Positions 34,462 to 46,807 of a stretch of 64,000 bases of DNA are shown here, in pieces. Below the pieces are notes generated by a model that worked only from the letters and a program-made list of their open reading frames with translations, did no database searches and had not been told where the DNA came from. The DNA comes from Mauremys mutica. Lineage: Eukaryota > Chordata > Testudines > Geoemydidae. Position 1 is the first letter of the stretch; each line of letters starts with the position of its first letter. The stretch spans positions 7,467,501 to 7,531,500 of the forward strand of contig NC_059084.1 of the NCBI RefSeq assembly GCF_020497125.1, read 5' to 3'. The translations under genes and the position numbers were made by a program.

Positions 34462-36739
34462 GTCTAAAGGATGTTTTCCCAGTCATGGCCTTATATGAAT
34501 AAAAGCCATTTCTCCAAAGAGGAAACCAAAGAGATTTTTGTCCAAAACTCCAACCCAAACTGATATAAGGTTTTGTAAACTCTCAGATCATTTTTGTCAC
34601 CTGATTTTGTTCATTTCTGTACAACTAGGATAGGTGTCACAAGTGACAAGAAAGTTTGTTCTCATGCTGTTTTCAACCCAGTGCAGAATCATAAAATAGA
34701 CAAAATTCCATGAGATCTCCATCCTAATCTTGCAGGCCCGTCTACTACTAGTTCCATTTATTCTCCACTAAAAGAGTGGAGCTAAGCTGTGGAGCTTTCT
34801 TGAAGATTAGTGGTTGTTTGGTACCTGAGGCCCAGTAATACCATCTGTTGGCTTGAATCAGCTGTGGGCATACCACTAACAGACATCTGAGGTTCAGAAC
34901 ACACCCTCATGCCATGAACTGCAGCAATTATTTAATGGAGGCGGGCCCCAGCCAAATCCCCAGAGCAAAAGACACATGTACTTTTGGAGTGCACACAATC
35001 CAAACCTTGATCAGGATCTGAAGTTGCACATGGCCCCCTCTTCTTGTATAATGGACAGAACCAAAATCACAGATCCAATCACCCTGAATGATACGGGTTT
35101 GACATCTGAATCCAGAACCAAAATTGGTGGCATGAGACCATCTCTTTCCATGAGGTTCTCGTCAGACACCTGTTCCATGTATAGATAATAGTGAGAGTTG
35201 TGTGCACAGAGTGCCACCAGAGATACAGACCTGAATGTGCCATATACGGTCGCTGTGGTAAGTTATAAAAGAACCAAACACTTTCACAGTGTGTGTGTGT
35301 GTGTGTATAGATATAGATACACACATTAAAACTTCTTTAACCAAAGACGCTTCAGTGAGATATACAGCAGAATGTAAAAGTGAACAAATTCAGGACTTTA
35401 TGTGAGCCATTGCAAGATGTAACTTTAAAAGAAGCAGAGTTTGGCAGTTTTGCATGTATGAACCTAAACTGATTTTGTCTCTTTGATACTGTTGTGTGGG
35501 GAGAATCCAAAAGAGCCTAGTAAAAAGTTGCAAACATTTCCTTTGGAATCCAAGTTTACAAACCTCTTTACTTCTCCTTGCAGCTCCAAAGCTGTTAATG
35601 GTTTGCTTCCTTTTATTAACGGCAGACGGGAAAAAAGACAAGAATAAAAAAAAAAAAAGATCCCTCCTCAAAGCATGTGTGAAGTGACTAGTCAGGTAAT
35701 AACAGCTCCTTTGGAAGCTTTTATAGTACATTAGGCAAACACAGTGCATGTTTATAGACTTTTTAAAATGCTAATTATATAAAAAAGCATTTATAGCCTT
35801 CTAAAATACTAAGCTACTGTAATATAAATATTCTTAATAATCATCATCTAAAAATGCAGATAATTGACCCAATGGAAGCACAGATTTCTGATTCTGAAAT
35901 CTGTGAGCCAAATTTTTAGCTCTAGGGTCTAGCCAAAGCAGGGAAAAGGTGTTGTTATGAAGGAGAAAAACTTTTATTGGTTTTGTTCTTTTTTAATTAA
36001 GAAGAAAGGCAACAATTTGGCTTTAGAGTCACATATAGAGGTCATCTATGGGCCAGGTTTAGGTGCACAGCTGTATGCCAAAAGAACACCTAATTTGTGC
36101 TTGGAGTTAACACGCTTACATGCACAAATCAGGACATTGTATATGCCTCGTCATTTGCACATTGAGCTCTTCAGTTTGCATGCACAGTCACAGTAACTGC
36201 AAGTGCAAATTAGGTGCACAACTGCATACCTACTGGCTTTACTCAGGCATTGTGGCTTTGATAATGGTTATTGCACAATCAAAAGATTGCTTTGTCACTG
36301 CATCCCAGAGAGTCCCATCTCTGTGTGCACTGAGCACACTGTAAAACTCCAGACAATTTGCAAGGATCTCTGCCAATAGGATTACCACCTGGAAATGAAG
36401 TAAGGACAGCTGCATGTTGACTCTCTCAGAGCATCCCACCAGGTGAAAACCAAGGGGTCCATGACCATATTGAAATGCATCTGTGCCTGTAAAACACATC
36501 TTGGAAGTTTGTCTTCACTTCCAGGGTGCACCTCCCAATGTGTGTGCATATATCAGGTCTGTGTGGAACTCTTTGAGTTTTGATTGACATGGAACTGGTG
36601 AGTCAAAGCTGTTAAACCCTCCATCCCCTGTGGGTTAGCCTGAGCTTGGTGTTTTTCAGAGAGGATAAAACAACTGTTAAACATTCGTTAATGCTAGTCA
36701 CACTTACTAGTAGTCATATTAATGATACTTAGTTCTTCA

Positions 36740-36945
36740 CAGTGCTGCACAAACACTAACCACCCTCACAAAAACCACAGGGCACTTAGTAACTGTATAG
36801 TATAATACTCATTTACAGTTGAAGAATCAAAAGCAGGATGGATGATTGCTTTGTCAAAGACATCACAGTGAACCAGTGTCAGAGCTGGGATTAGAACTCA
36901 GGTGTTTCAAGCCAATGCTTAGGCCATTAGATCATGCTGCATCTT
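36740..36945 (-). mobile_element. MIR-like CORE-SINE
   Basis: The plus strand carries CAGTGTCAGAGCTGGGATTAGAACTCAGG followed by GGCCATTAGATCATGCTGC, the antisense of a MIR tRNA-like head (B box GTTCTAATCCC-type). The antisense core lies to its left (36815-36880), diverged. Confidence 0.75.
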
Positions 36946-37365
36946 ATTTTAAAATATGTTTTATAGATTTGCACGGCAATCAGCAGCAACTTGCTGTTGG
37001 CTGATGGAATTGTGACATTAGAGATACTGAACAGCTGACTTTGATTCATTCACATATTGCAATCATTTTAGTTAATATGCTGAAAAGGGATTCTGGGTTT
37101 TTTTCTTTACATTTCAAAAGTCATGAAATTCAGACTTCTGATGATATCATAACTGTGAAATAGGACATTCACTAGCTGGCTGGAAGAGATTTTCAGTATC
37201 TCTATATAGGCAAAATAGCACGTTGTTCCTGCATATAGAATATAATTCTCTTTTCTTTAAATGATATTTCTCCTAAGATACTAACCACCTCAAATCTGAA
37301 CAGAAACGTTTTTCAGGGTTTGCTAGTTGTTTGTGTAGTTTGTTGGTTTTTTGTTGTGGGGTTTT

Positions 37366-37387
37366 TGTTGTTGTTGTTGTTGTTGTT
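37366..37387. repeat. (GTT)n microsatellite
   Basis: Seven GTT units within a T-rich tract. Confidence 0.9.
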
Positions 37388-38440
37388 TTTTGTGAGGGGT
37401 GGCGGGGGAACATTTCGCATTGTACAAACGGTTTTAACTATGGGCAAAAAATCAGCATAACAAAGGATTTGTATAGTAGTCTATCTATTTAGGTATTTAT
37501 AAGGCCCCAATCACTTTACCTCTTACTATAGGTTTAAAATATTATTACACCATCATACTATAAAACAGTGAACAAATACCACTCATAAATATAACTGAAA
37601 AAGTATTTTCCAATCTGTGTGATCTTTCTGAAACCTGGATCCTCTTTTGTGTTGAGACATTTATCTATTTTCCAATGCCCTTCCAACAATAAACACTCCA
37701 GCAATAGAGATCACATTATATATTGTGGTTTTTGTTTGTGGGAGAATGAAATCAAATGAGAACATAAATTACTTTGGTGTTGGAATAAAGAAACAAGCAA
37801 AGAGTAGTTTTTAAAAAGCAGCCAATTCCCCAATAGAACTAGTTAGATTTTCTTAAATTGTGTGCAAATTAAAAAGTTCAGGGTTCAAACACATTGTGCA
37901 AGCTAAATCTCTGCCTTATTTTGAAAGGACATGTGTTTGGGAAGATGCATTTGGATTTATACAAGAACTCTTAATTGGCTTCCTGTGTCTTCACTCAGAA
38001 AGGGATCTTTTCATTCACTTTAACATCGTCGCTGCTTAATAGCGAAAGGATGCTCGTGCCTTAGCAAATGGTACAGAAATATCTTTTATAGTTAATGGAG
38101 CACTGCAGCATTCCACTGCAAAGACCAACTATCTAGAATAAATTCATATCAGAAATGCAGCTATGCCCTTTCCACCTTCTAAATGCAGCCTGATACAGAA
38201 TACCAGGCCATGACAATGTTTCTAAGAACAATAAGAAACCACTTGGTATCCTTGTGGTCAATTACACCACTGTGTCAGGAAGATCGGTGGAGATAGCAGG
38301 CACAGAGAGCTCCCCTTGGGTCCTTCTGCACTGCTCCACTGAGCACTAATGTACTGGCAGACCTCTTATCAGGCTCCTATACTGTAAATCTCAAGAAGGG
38401 AACATTTGGGGTCACAGCTGATAACTGACCATCACAAGGA

Positions 38441-38441
38441 T

Positions 38442-38498
<57 letters not shown>

Positions 38499-38500
38499 TT
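38441..38500. repeat. (TTCT)n microsatellite
   Basis: About 14 nearly perfect TTCT units, the longest simple repeat in the window and probably length-variable. Confidence 0.93.
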
Positions 38501-40508
38501 GTGGCTGAGGAGTGGCTGCTTCTGAACTGAAATATGAGACACAGAGTATGATGGAGAAGACTAAGCCCTAGCAGGGACTCGGAGCGTTTTTTTGCTCTCA
38601 CACATCTTTCCTGCGCGTACAGTACAAGGTAACAAGAAGAATGATTTATTTAGCTCAGCAAAAGCAGCTGTTCAAAGGAAGTGAGGGATATTTTAGAGGA
38701 TTGTATTCAATTCCCAGGGTCTTCCAGGTACAAACAAAACACCCATAGCTTCATTTTCTCCTCTTTTTTTAATGCTATACCTACTGCTCAGCCCATCTTT
38801 CTAATTCTTTTCTTTCTTGCCATTTCAGTTTGTCCTCATTTAGCGTCAACAGAACTGGCTTCAGCACATCCGAGACCAAGCTCCTACTACTGTAGGCATC
38901 ATGGACACTTTCAGTCTCCCCTGTCCCACTCAGACAACTGTCTCCTAATGCTTTGGTTTACAAACCCAACGGGTCCCAATCTGTCCTCACCTAAGCTCCT
39001 GCAGCCCTGTTGAAGTCAATGGAACTGCCTGGTTTTGAGGAGAGAGTTTATTATCCTCCCACTGCCAAAGCCATTAAATGGCTTGACATGACTAGCAATT
39101 TCTGATCAGAAGAGACCCGGCGCTGGAATGGCAGGGCTGCGGCAGGCAAGCGGTCTGGCACTGTACCCACTGAAGTCAATAACAAATCTCCCATTCGCTT
39201 CATTGGCAGCCGCATGAGCACCCCCAGATTGAGCTGTATTGACAGAGTGTTGGAATCATGATGCTGTGCATAACTCTGACTGGTGCTGAGTGTATGCAGG
39301 AACACCAAATTTACCCATTTTTGAAAGCTCTAGATTTCTGAATAAGGGGTTTTACAATGGACCTGTGGACAGAGCTCCCAGCTCCAGTACCATGAACACA
39401 TCAGGATGATATTTACATGAACACTTGGCCATCATCCTCTATGTTCCTTCTGTCCAAGAATGGGAACAAAACTTCCTTATTTAATTTTGAATCTTTGCTC
39501 CAACTTTGCAATTCCCTTTGATTGCCAGTTTCTCTGGACTATATTATCTGGAACTGGCCTTGCAAAAAGCACCACATGTACCATAAGCCATTCTGCAGAA
39601 TTTCTAAGTGGTCTGGAATGAACTGTTCTCCTGCAAGTAACTCACTAACAGACGTGATTAGCAATTAAGAAAAACATTATTATCTGTCACATGGGCTCAG
39701 AGAAATATTCATGGTGAGCCTTGTGCGTAATAGCAGTAGGAAAGAGGCCAGGAGGGCTAAGAAAATATCAGTAAGTCAATGTCAAGGAGGTTATCAAGGG
39801 CAAAGAGATGATGGTGGTAAAGGAAGCCAACAATATGATCCATGAAAGATGGCAATGAACAGCAGAGCAAGCCAACAGTGTATGCACTGCATAGCACTTA
39901 CAGCAATATGTAATTTATCATTAGATATAGGTAAAAGTTCTCTTTAAAGATCTATAAAGTCTTTGATACTGTTAAGAAAAAGCCAGAAGAAGGATGTTTT
40001 GAGGAGGAAAAAATGGATGTAATGAAACAAAATGCATACTTCCTAGTGTGATGAACAACAGAAAGGAAAGCTATTATTCCTGTCTTTAATTTTGCACAAA
40101 GGCTAAAATTTGCGTCAAAATCATAGCAGCAAATGAAGTGTTTTGATATTTCCCAGGGTGTAATGTTTGAAGAGTCTTTAATGTGATGACACAACCGCAG
40201 GCAATAGGAACTCATTACGGCTGCCAGCGTTGGCTTTTTCACTAGGGGAGAACTACCGTCTCACCACAGCTATTCACATGCAGTGGGATCTCAACTTTCT
40301 TGAGCCAGAAGAAGCCACACAGTGGGAAAACCCTACTTGCCTGTTATGGCATCACTTACAAAGTAGAGATGTCCATCCTTCTGCCAGTGTAGGATTGTTT
40401 CCTACAATACATTTGCTAGTGCTTTGTTATCCTTACGCTCAGCCCGGCACTCTATAGCCTGACAGTATAAACAGGGGGCCCACGGAGGGAACTCATTTTG
40501 CTTATACA

Positions 40509-40795
40509 ATCACAGAATCATAGAAATGTAGGGCTCAAAGGGACCTCGGTAGGTCATCTCGTCCAGCCACCTGTGCTGCAGCAGGGCCAAGTAAACTTAA
40601 ACCATCCCTTACAGGTCTTGTCTAACCTGTCTTAAAAACCTCCAATGACGGAGATTTTACAACCTTCTTTGGAAGCCTATTCTAGTACTTAACTATAAGA
40701 GTAGCACCCAAAACAGGACACAGTACTCCTGCTGCGGACTCACCAGTACCGAACAGAGTGGGACAATTACCACCCACATCCTACCTATGACATGC
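40509..40795 (-). mobile_element. CR1 LINE, 5'-truncated 3' part
   Basis: It begins ATCACAGAATCATAGAAATG, the antisense of the CR1 3'-terminal ATTCTATG repeat. It continues with GGGCTCAAAGGGACCTC and then, near 40705-40760, the antisense of the CR1 segment that encodes the 'GTACTGTGTCCTGTTTTGGG' type sequence. An internal deletion is likely near 40690. Confidence 0.8.
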
Positions 40796-41206
40796 TCAGC
40801 TGTGACTTGGGAGCACCGACCTAGACTCATAGTCTAGCTAAATTGTGAGTCACATAGTTGTATAGAAAGCAAGTAGCATAGCTGACAGTCAGATGGGTTA
40901 AAATTGGTTTGCAGTAAAGTTATAAATGATCCAGAAGAGATAAAGGCCTTTCCTTAAGCACCGTATCCTGCAACTCTTATTCGTATGCCTAAATTTTACT
41001 TATAACTCAACAGACTTCAGTGGCGCTGCTAGCCGAGGAATCCACTTGGAGGAAGGATGCTGGATTGGCCCTGATATTCTTTATGATACTTCAGTTTTTA
41101 ATCACAGAGCTATCAAAGTCTGCCACCCATAACATTTCCATTGTGACTTGTCTTTGTAGCAGCAGCTGCCACTAAAAGCTATTCTGCAAGGTATATCACT
41201 GCAGGG

Positions 41207-41367
41207 CAGATTTTCAAAGGTATTTAGGCATCTAAAGAGGCAGCTGGGTGCTTGGTGGGATTTTCAAAAGCGGGAGTTAGGCGCTTAATCTCCATAGGCC
41301 CTTCTGAGAATCCCATTAGGCCCCAGCTGCATCTTTAGGCACCTTGCTATCTTTGAAAATTTGGCCC
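41207..41367. repeat. Palindromic TTTTCAAAGGTATTTAGG repeat (foldback type)
   Basis: CAGATTTTCAAAGGTATTTAGGC on the left pairs with GCACCTTGCTATCTTTGAAAATTTGG on the right. The inner parts, 'TCTAAAGAGGCAGCTGGG' and 'CCCAGCTGCATCTTTAGG', continue the pairing. There is no coding content. Related degraded copies are at 8257-8462 and 45122-45226. Confidence 0.7.
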
Positions 41368-41585
41368 CTTGTTTCTCTGCCTAAAGGACAATGGGACATA
41401 TACAAAAGAAGCCACCTATTTTCCATGAGGTGCAATAGCTAAGTTACTTATACCGGGGCAGGGTGTATAGATGTACTGTATAGTTGGAAGCACTGATAAC
41501 GCCATCAGAATTGCTGAAGGCGAGGATACCTGCTAAGGGTTACACAAGTAACAGCTAAGGGTGATTCTTACTCACATGTAATGAG

Positions 41586-42136
41586 TAAGGCTACGATTAT
41601 GTCACAGAGGTCACGGAATCTGTGACTTCCATTGACCTCCGTGACATTGTCTGCCCCGGGCTGGAGCTCCCAGCCAGCCCTTCCCCTGCCGCCCCGCAGC
41701 TCCCAGCCCCCGCACACATGGGGACACCCTGAAGCTGTCCAGCCCGGGGCAGCAGGGACTCCCCACAGCTGCCCAGCCATGGCAGGCAGCTGGCAGACCC
41801 TGCAGCTGCCCAGCCATGATAAGCGGATGGGGGACCCTGCAGCTCCCAGCCACGGCAGGCAGTGGGGGGCCCCACAGCAGCCCAGCCTCATGGGCAGGAA
41901 GACCACGCAGCTCCCACTCCCCACAGCGGTGGGGGACCCCGGACCTCTCACTGACCGCAGCAGTGGGGGACCCGTGAGCCCCAGCAGCAGTGGGTGCTGA
42001 ACCTGCCTCCCCATTTTGTCAGGGATATTTTTAGTGAAAGTCAGGAACAGGTCACGGGCTTCTGTGAATTTTTGTTTCTTGCCCGTGACCTGTCCATGAC
42101 TTTAATAAAAATATTTGTGACAAAAACTTAGCCTTA
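41586..42136. mobile_element. Non-autonomous hAT-type transposon, 551 bases, complete
   Basis: The terminal inverted repeats are TAAGGCTACGATTATGTCAC and GTGACAAAAACTTAGCCTTA. The flanking 8-base duplication GTAATGAG is perfect (41578-41585 and 42137-42144). Subterminal GTCACGG/CCGTGAC words are also inverted. The middle (41660-42000) is a degenerate G+C-rich minisatellite of CAGCTCCCAGCC...GGGGGACCC units. The open frames on both strands across it (122-148 codons) simply follow that repeat. Confidence 0.92.
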
Positions 42137-42144
42137 GTAATGAG

Positions 42145-45121
42145 TGAAAAAATCACCAGATCTGAGGTAAGTAAGAAATTTCCTCCTCAAGCAGGTTAGC
42201 AATGACCTTTTTTGTTGTGCATTCAGTGCTGATCCAAAGCTCATGAAAATCAGTGGGCTTTGAATCATACCCTAAGCGGGCATTGTCTGTTAGAGCATAT
42301 CCCACATGATCAGTTCCTACACAATGAATGGGCAGCCACTGATGACTTCATCCCATTCCTGTCTTCCACGTTTTGGGTGTTTATTTAGCATTAGCTGATT
42401 TATTAAATTGTTACTTAAAAACCAATTGACTATAACAAAATATTTACTGACGTTTAACAAACTTGTAGAAGGTGCATGTATATTAATCCTCATTAACTGC
42501 CATTTTACATACAGTCACTGTCTTTTAAATATTATATTAAACACAGATTTGACAGGAGTAACTTACACCTTAACAGAATATGTTTGTCACATTCCCTGAT
42601 CTGTCCTCAAAGAACTCTCTGAAGAAGAACCTTGCAGATCCCAATAGACAGCTTCATAGCCCAGCTGAAAATGACTCTAGTGAAAGGTTAACCCATGGCC
42701 TGTAAGGCCTGCTTCAAAGCCCGTATAAGCCAATAGAAACACTCTCATATATTTCAGCGGGCGTTGGATCAGGCCCAAAAGCATCGGTACAGATTTTCAA
42801 ACACATTCAGCCATTAACTATACATGTGCTTTTGCCCACATCTGACTTAGGTCTGCAGTTCTCCAATGCGAGCATGCAATGGATCAATCAATAATATTTG
42901 TATATAAGCTGAGTGTGCATAAAAGTGCATGTGCAGTGAAGCATGCCTCTTATTAGAAATGTGGACTATATGTATTGTTCTGCAGTAACTGCATTAGAAA
43001 TAATGCTAATTATATTATGACTCACCTTAACGCTACCATATTATATCCTAATGACTGTTCCATTAATTCATTTTTATTGGATACATTCTGAAATGGAACT
43101 TGTGTGTACGCTGTTAATGTATTTGAAATTAAAAGAGTACACAGGATTATTAGATGATTTGTATCATGCAACTGCATTTGGTTCTTCTGGCCATAGGACA
43201 AAGGCTGGTAAGTTGAAATGGACTCAGTCAAACAATAAAAGGTGGCAGTCCTGCCATGTAATCAATCAATTAACTTGTCCCTACCCAGAGAAAGAATGAA
43301 ATGAGAGCCAGTTCTTCCACTGTGAAATTTTCCCAGAAGAACTAGAGTGAGTATAATCAAGGTACTCAAATTAAAAGGACAAAATGATCAAAGAATAAAT
43401 CATTGCTACACTGTAGTGGACTGTGACCTTAAGGGGCATGGTAGTGACATGCCCCAGGAAATGAAACTGACTGGACCCAGCAGTAATTCAGGCAAAGTGG
43501 TCTCTGATCAAACTACAGTCTAAGTCTGTTTCTTGGAATATCTTGGGTTCTATGTCTGTTAGCTGGCTCAGGGTCTGATAAGAAACCATGGTCAGTACAT
43601 ACACAGACATGAGAAAGGTTGTTCTTGATTTAAATTGCAACTTGAGCCTTCAGGTACAGTTTTGGTCAGAATACAATTGTGGGCACAGCCTTGAATGCTT
43701 ACACCTGCCTGCCTGATTGCAGGCCTAGATCTCAGGGCTGGCAGCACTAGGGCTACGATTTGCCAAGCAATTCATTTTGTGGGCACAAAAATGGAGGCAC
43801 AAATTTTGTAGGGTGAAAATTACACCCATAAAAGAAAAGACTTGGCCTCCAGGACCAGGCTAAATCACTGTAATTCTTGGGCAACGGCGTTTGTTACTGG
43901 CCTTGCTTTCCAGACCAATCAGTGCAGGTGAAATATATTTTTGTCAAGTCACTCTCGGGTACCTTTTTCCCCACATGATTTTGTCCTATGTCATTTAGCA
44001 AGTATAGTGATTTTTTTTCTCCCTGTATTCTGGAGGGCGACAGGTTTTAATAACAACTTCAAATTATACAATGTTGTCTCAGGCCAGTTCCCCTTATCAT
44101 AAGGATCAGCACTTCTGCTGGCACAGAAAGTCAAACTTGTTGACATTCTCAGCAGAGAGTCCAAGGACTGAATGAGCCATAAGGAATAAATTCCCATCTC
44201 ACCCTTAGCAGTGGTCCCTCCAGGTCATTTTTCATGGAGTGCTGATCCTGACCATGATATTCTGTGAAGAGAGGACTCCACTCTCAAGGCCATTCACTAC
44301 CTTTTACAAAAAAAGAAATGTTAAAACATATTATTCAGTGGAGTCTCATGACAAAACATCTTTTTGTGCTCATCAACGTCATCAATGATGACAACATAGC
44401 TCTAGCCACAGAATTTGTTAGTGAGCTATTGCAAGAGACTACAGAGAATGAAGAGAAACAAAATGCATTTGTGTAGGTCCTATAAAAATAAAAAGCTATT
44501 GTTTTGCCTTTTTTCCCCCTTCATTTAATTGTAGTTTTTTAAATTTCACTGCAAGGGTGAGAGTTCTCTTCTTATTAAAAAATAAAGATTATGAACTCCA
44601 AATAAATGCCCCCATCTAATAAAAACTATTTTAAGGTAGGTCAAATTGTAGCCTAAAAACCTTGACTGTGTCCCTTTAATATATTCTATTATCCAACAAA
44701 TGGTTTGATGTAAACTGACATATATCTTTTAAAAGAGCAAACTGGATTGTGACAGCTGATAATCTTGTTTTGTTGAAGGACTTCTATCACATTATCTTCA
44801 GCTAGAGGTTGAGGCATTGAGTAGAAATGCTCTGAAACAGGCCTACTGCTTAGCAGCAGTATGGAAAGGAATATCTGGTCCAATATGATTTTGAACTTGT
44901 ACAAAATTGGCTTAAGCACAATCAGCGGGTGCTCAATGGGCAGAAGGACATAGCTAGCAATTTGAAATGTGTACACATATGGCCAATCAGTTGCTCCAAC
45001 TGCCTGGACTGGGCTATACAGTTGTATCTAATGAGCCTAATCCCAAGGCAGCAGAAATCAGCAATGGTCTTTCCATCGGCTTCAATGGGCCTTGAGTTAG
45101 ACCCAACGTGATCCATAATGT
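42145..45121. other. Unique A+T-rich non-coding sequence
   Basis: No gene or clear mobile element. The open frames are short and unremarkable. A GAAGTCAATGG-type relic is seen near 45075-45095. Confidence 0.6.
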
Positions 45122-45226
45122 GGAGCCAGATTTTCAGAGGCATGCACCAGAAGGCACCAGAATAAGCAGCCAGATTTTCAAAAGAGCTCAGCTCTTGGGT
45201 GCTTTTGAAAAACTGGCCCTTGCTGG
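45122..45226. repeat. TTTTCAAAAGAGCTCAG-type palindromic repeat
   Basis: AGCCAGATTTTCAGAGG and AGATTTTCAAAAGAGCTCAG are followed by the inverted GGGTGCTTTTGAAAAACTGGCCC. This is a degraded relative of the family at 41207-41367. Confidence 0.55.
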
Positions 45227-45349
45227 CTGCTGTTGGATAAAGCTGGAAGGCTGTGTATCATAAAAGGCCTGGAAGCAAACTGCCAGTTACCGTAAATAAC
45301 TATTGAATCCTCTAGGGTCTCATCCTACCCATGATTATTGGTTTTACTT

Positions 45350-45980
45350 CCTGCATAATAATAATAATGTGCACAGGACAGGACCTTAGAAAATCAAGAA
45401 TGTAAAATGGGGTGGAAAGCAATTGTAGAACCTCATTTGAGAACCAAAGAAGGTAAATCTGAGAAACCCAGACACACCTCTACCTCGATATAGCGCGACC
45501 CAATATAACACGAATTCGGATAGAACGCGGTAAAGCAGTGCTCCGGGGGGCAGGGCTGCGCACTTCGCTGGATCAAAGCAAGTTCAATATAACGCGGTTT
45601 CACCTATAACGCGGTAAGATTTTTTGGCTCCTGAGGGCAGCGTTATATCAAGGTGGAGGTGCATTGTTTTTACAAAAGGAAATTTTGCGGTGATGACAGA
45701 TGTCACAATTTGCTGGGCGGATAATGCTAAGAGCTTGGAGAAAGCCTGCAAAGAAAAAGTTGCCTACTACCTCGAATTAGAGTCAGATATTAGGAAATTA
45801 ACGGGAGGTATAAATATCCACTTTTTCGGTCTCGTGATTGGGGCACGTGGCAAATGGAGTGAAGGAAATGAGGAGCTTTAAAAAAGCTTAGGCATTGAGA
45901 GAGGCAAAAATTTTAAGGAAAATATTTGTAGACTCGTTTTATATTCCACTGCAGATATAATGGCAATGTTCAGTGACTAG
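45350..45980 (+). pseudogene. R2-clade-like retrotransposon remnant: C-terminal restriction-like endonuclease domain
   Basis: Non-LTR retrotransposons of the R2 type end their single ORF with a restriction-like endonuclease that nicks the target, marked by K/R-P-D, about 12 residues, then D/E. Here EPHLRTKEGKSEKP reads in one frame up to the MITE at 45475. After one indel and removal of the MITE, the frame continues as DIVFTKGNFAVMTDVTICW, giving KPD-x12-D. Further on come KVAYYLELESDIRKLTGG, HFFGLVIGARGKW and, after a stop at 45879-45881, ICRLVLYSTADIMAMFSD, ending at a TAG (45978-45980). No reverse transcriptase part is seen upstream, so the copy is 5'-truncated. It is dead (stop, indel, insertion). 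R2 is normally confined to 28S rDNA, and no rDNA is visible here. Other endonuclease-bearing clades (NeSL, Hero, R4) remain possible. Confidence 0.6.
45475..45661. mobile_element. MITE with CACCTCTACCTCGATATA ends, inserted in the R2-like ORF
   Basis: The left end CACCTCTACCTCGATATAGCG and the right end CGTTATATCAAGGTGGAGGTG are inverted copies. The interior is CpG-rich, with repeated ATAACGCGG and AATATAACACGAATTCGG words. The element is bordered by the dinucleotide CA on both sides (45473-45474 and 45662-45663). Removing the element and one CA restores the downstream reading frame, so the insertion point is fixed by the protein. A 2-base duplication suggests a Tc1/mariner-like or related transposase. 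It is non-coding. Confidence 0.85.
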
Positions 45981-46439
45981 TGAAGATCCTGGAGCCCCAT
46001 TCCATGTATCTTACTCTGACTAAATTTTAGCTATCTTTTTCCATATTTTAAATTCATGGATTATTGGTAATCAATACCTCTATATCCATTGCTATTTATA
46101 TATTTGTCCTTTCAGAGAATGGTTTTAATCTTTTAATAAATCCTTAGAAATTTAGATTCCTATCCCATTTTAAATTATTTTTCCTATTGGACTTGGACAC
46201 CGACTGGCCACTTATAGTAACCAGGAAAGGGCAGGTTGTCACGCCTGCACATAAGTCAGGGGGCAGACTTGAGGGGAAAACCAAATTTGTTTTCTTGGCC
46301 AACTGCACAGTAGCCATTGAAGGTCAGAGGGAGCTATCAGGTGAGACAGAGTCCCCTAAACATTCCCCTCTGAGCTCTAACCCCACACAACCAAGTACAT
46401 GTTCATGCAGTGCAAGAGTTAAGTGTCTGGAGTTCTCAC

Positions 46440-46520
46440 TTCGAAGCCCCCCTGCTCTAACCACTAGACAGCCCCCTCCAGAGTTGGGAATAGGATATGT
46501 GTAGGTGTCACTGGGTGTGT
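46440..46520 (-). mobile_element. tRNA-head SINE fragment (MIR-like)
   Basis: On the minus strand it reads GGCTGTCTAGTGGTTAGAGCAGGGGGGCTTCG, a tRNA-like A box region as in reptile MIR-type SINEs. It is short and diverged. Confidence 0.5.
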
Positions 46521-46677
46521 TTGGGCAACCTGGCAGCAGGAGACAGTGGAAATGCAATAGCAGAGAGCCTTTTGCTGTTTCACTGTCTGCCTGCCCTTTG
46601 CTTCCAGACTCTTCAAGTCTTCACTTGGTTCCTTCCCCCATCCTGGCATACCACTCACTACCATCTGAGGAGAACCC

Positions 46678-46790
46678 ACCTTTCAGCCCATGTGGTAGAG
46701 GCTCATGCCCTAAGCTCCAAAGGCCCCAGCTTCAGTCCTACCTGCAGACTACCAGCATCTGTTGGTATTACAAGTGGGGGTTTGTCTAGG
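46678..46790 (+). mobile_element. Second tRNA-derived SINE family, copy 2 (plus strand)
   Basis: TGGTAGAGGCTCATGCCCTAAG and GGCCCCAGCTTCAGTCCTACC followed by CATCTGTTGGTATTA match, in the opposite orientation, the copy immediately downstream (46808-46999). The pair lies tail to tail with a gap of about 20-30 bases and can form a long hairpin. Confidence 0.65.
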
Positions 46791-46807
46791 ATTTCAACTG
46801 GACTTCT

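Larger units (their letters stand above)
34470..40508. other. Unique A+T-rich non-coding sequence with simple repeats
   Basis: No gene seen. It holds GT (35287-35306), GTT (37366-37387) and TTCT (38441-38500) runs, a MIR (36740-36945) and GAAGTCAATGG words at about 39010 and 39170. Confidence 0.6.

Noticed and set aside
38441..38500. TTCT array considered as a CRISPR-like or regulatory repeat
   Set aside because: It is a plain tetranucleotide microsatellite without spacers.
41568..42014. 148-codon minus-strand and 122-codon plus-strand open frames
   Set aside because: They are translations of the degenerate minisatellite inside a hAT MITE; several frames are open at once.
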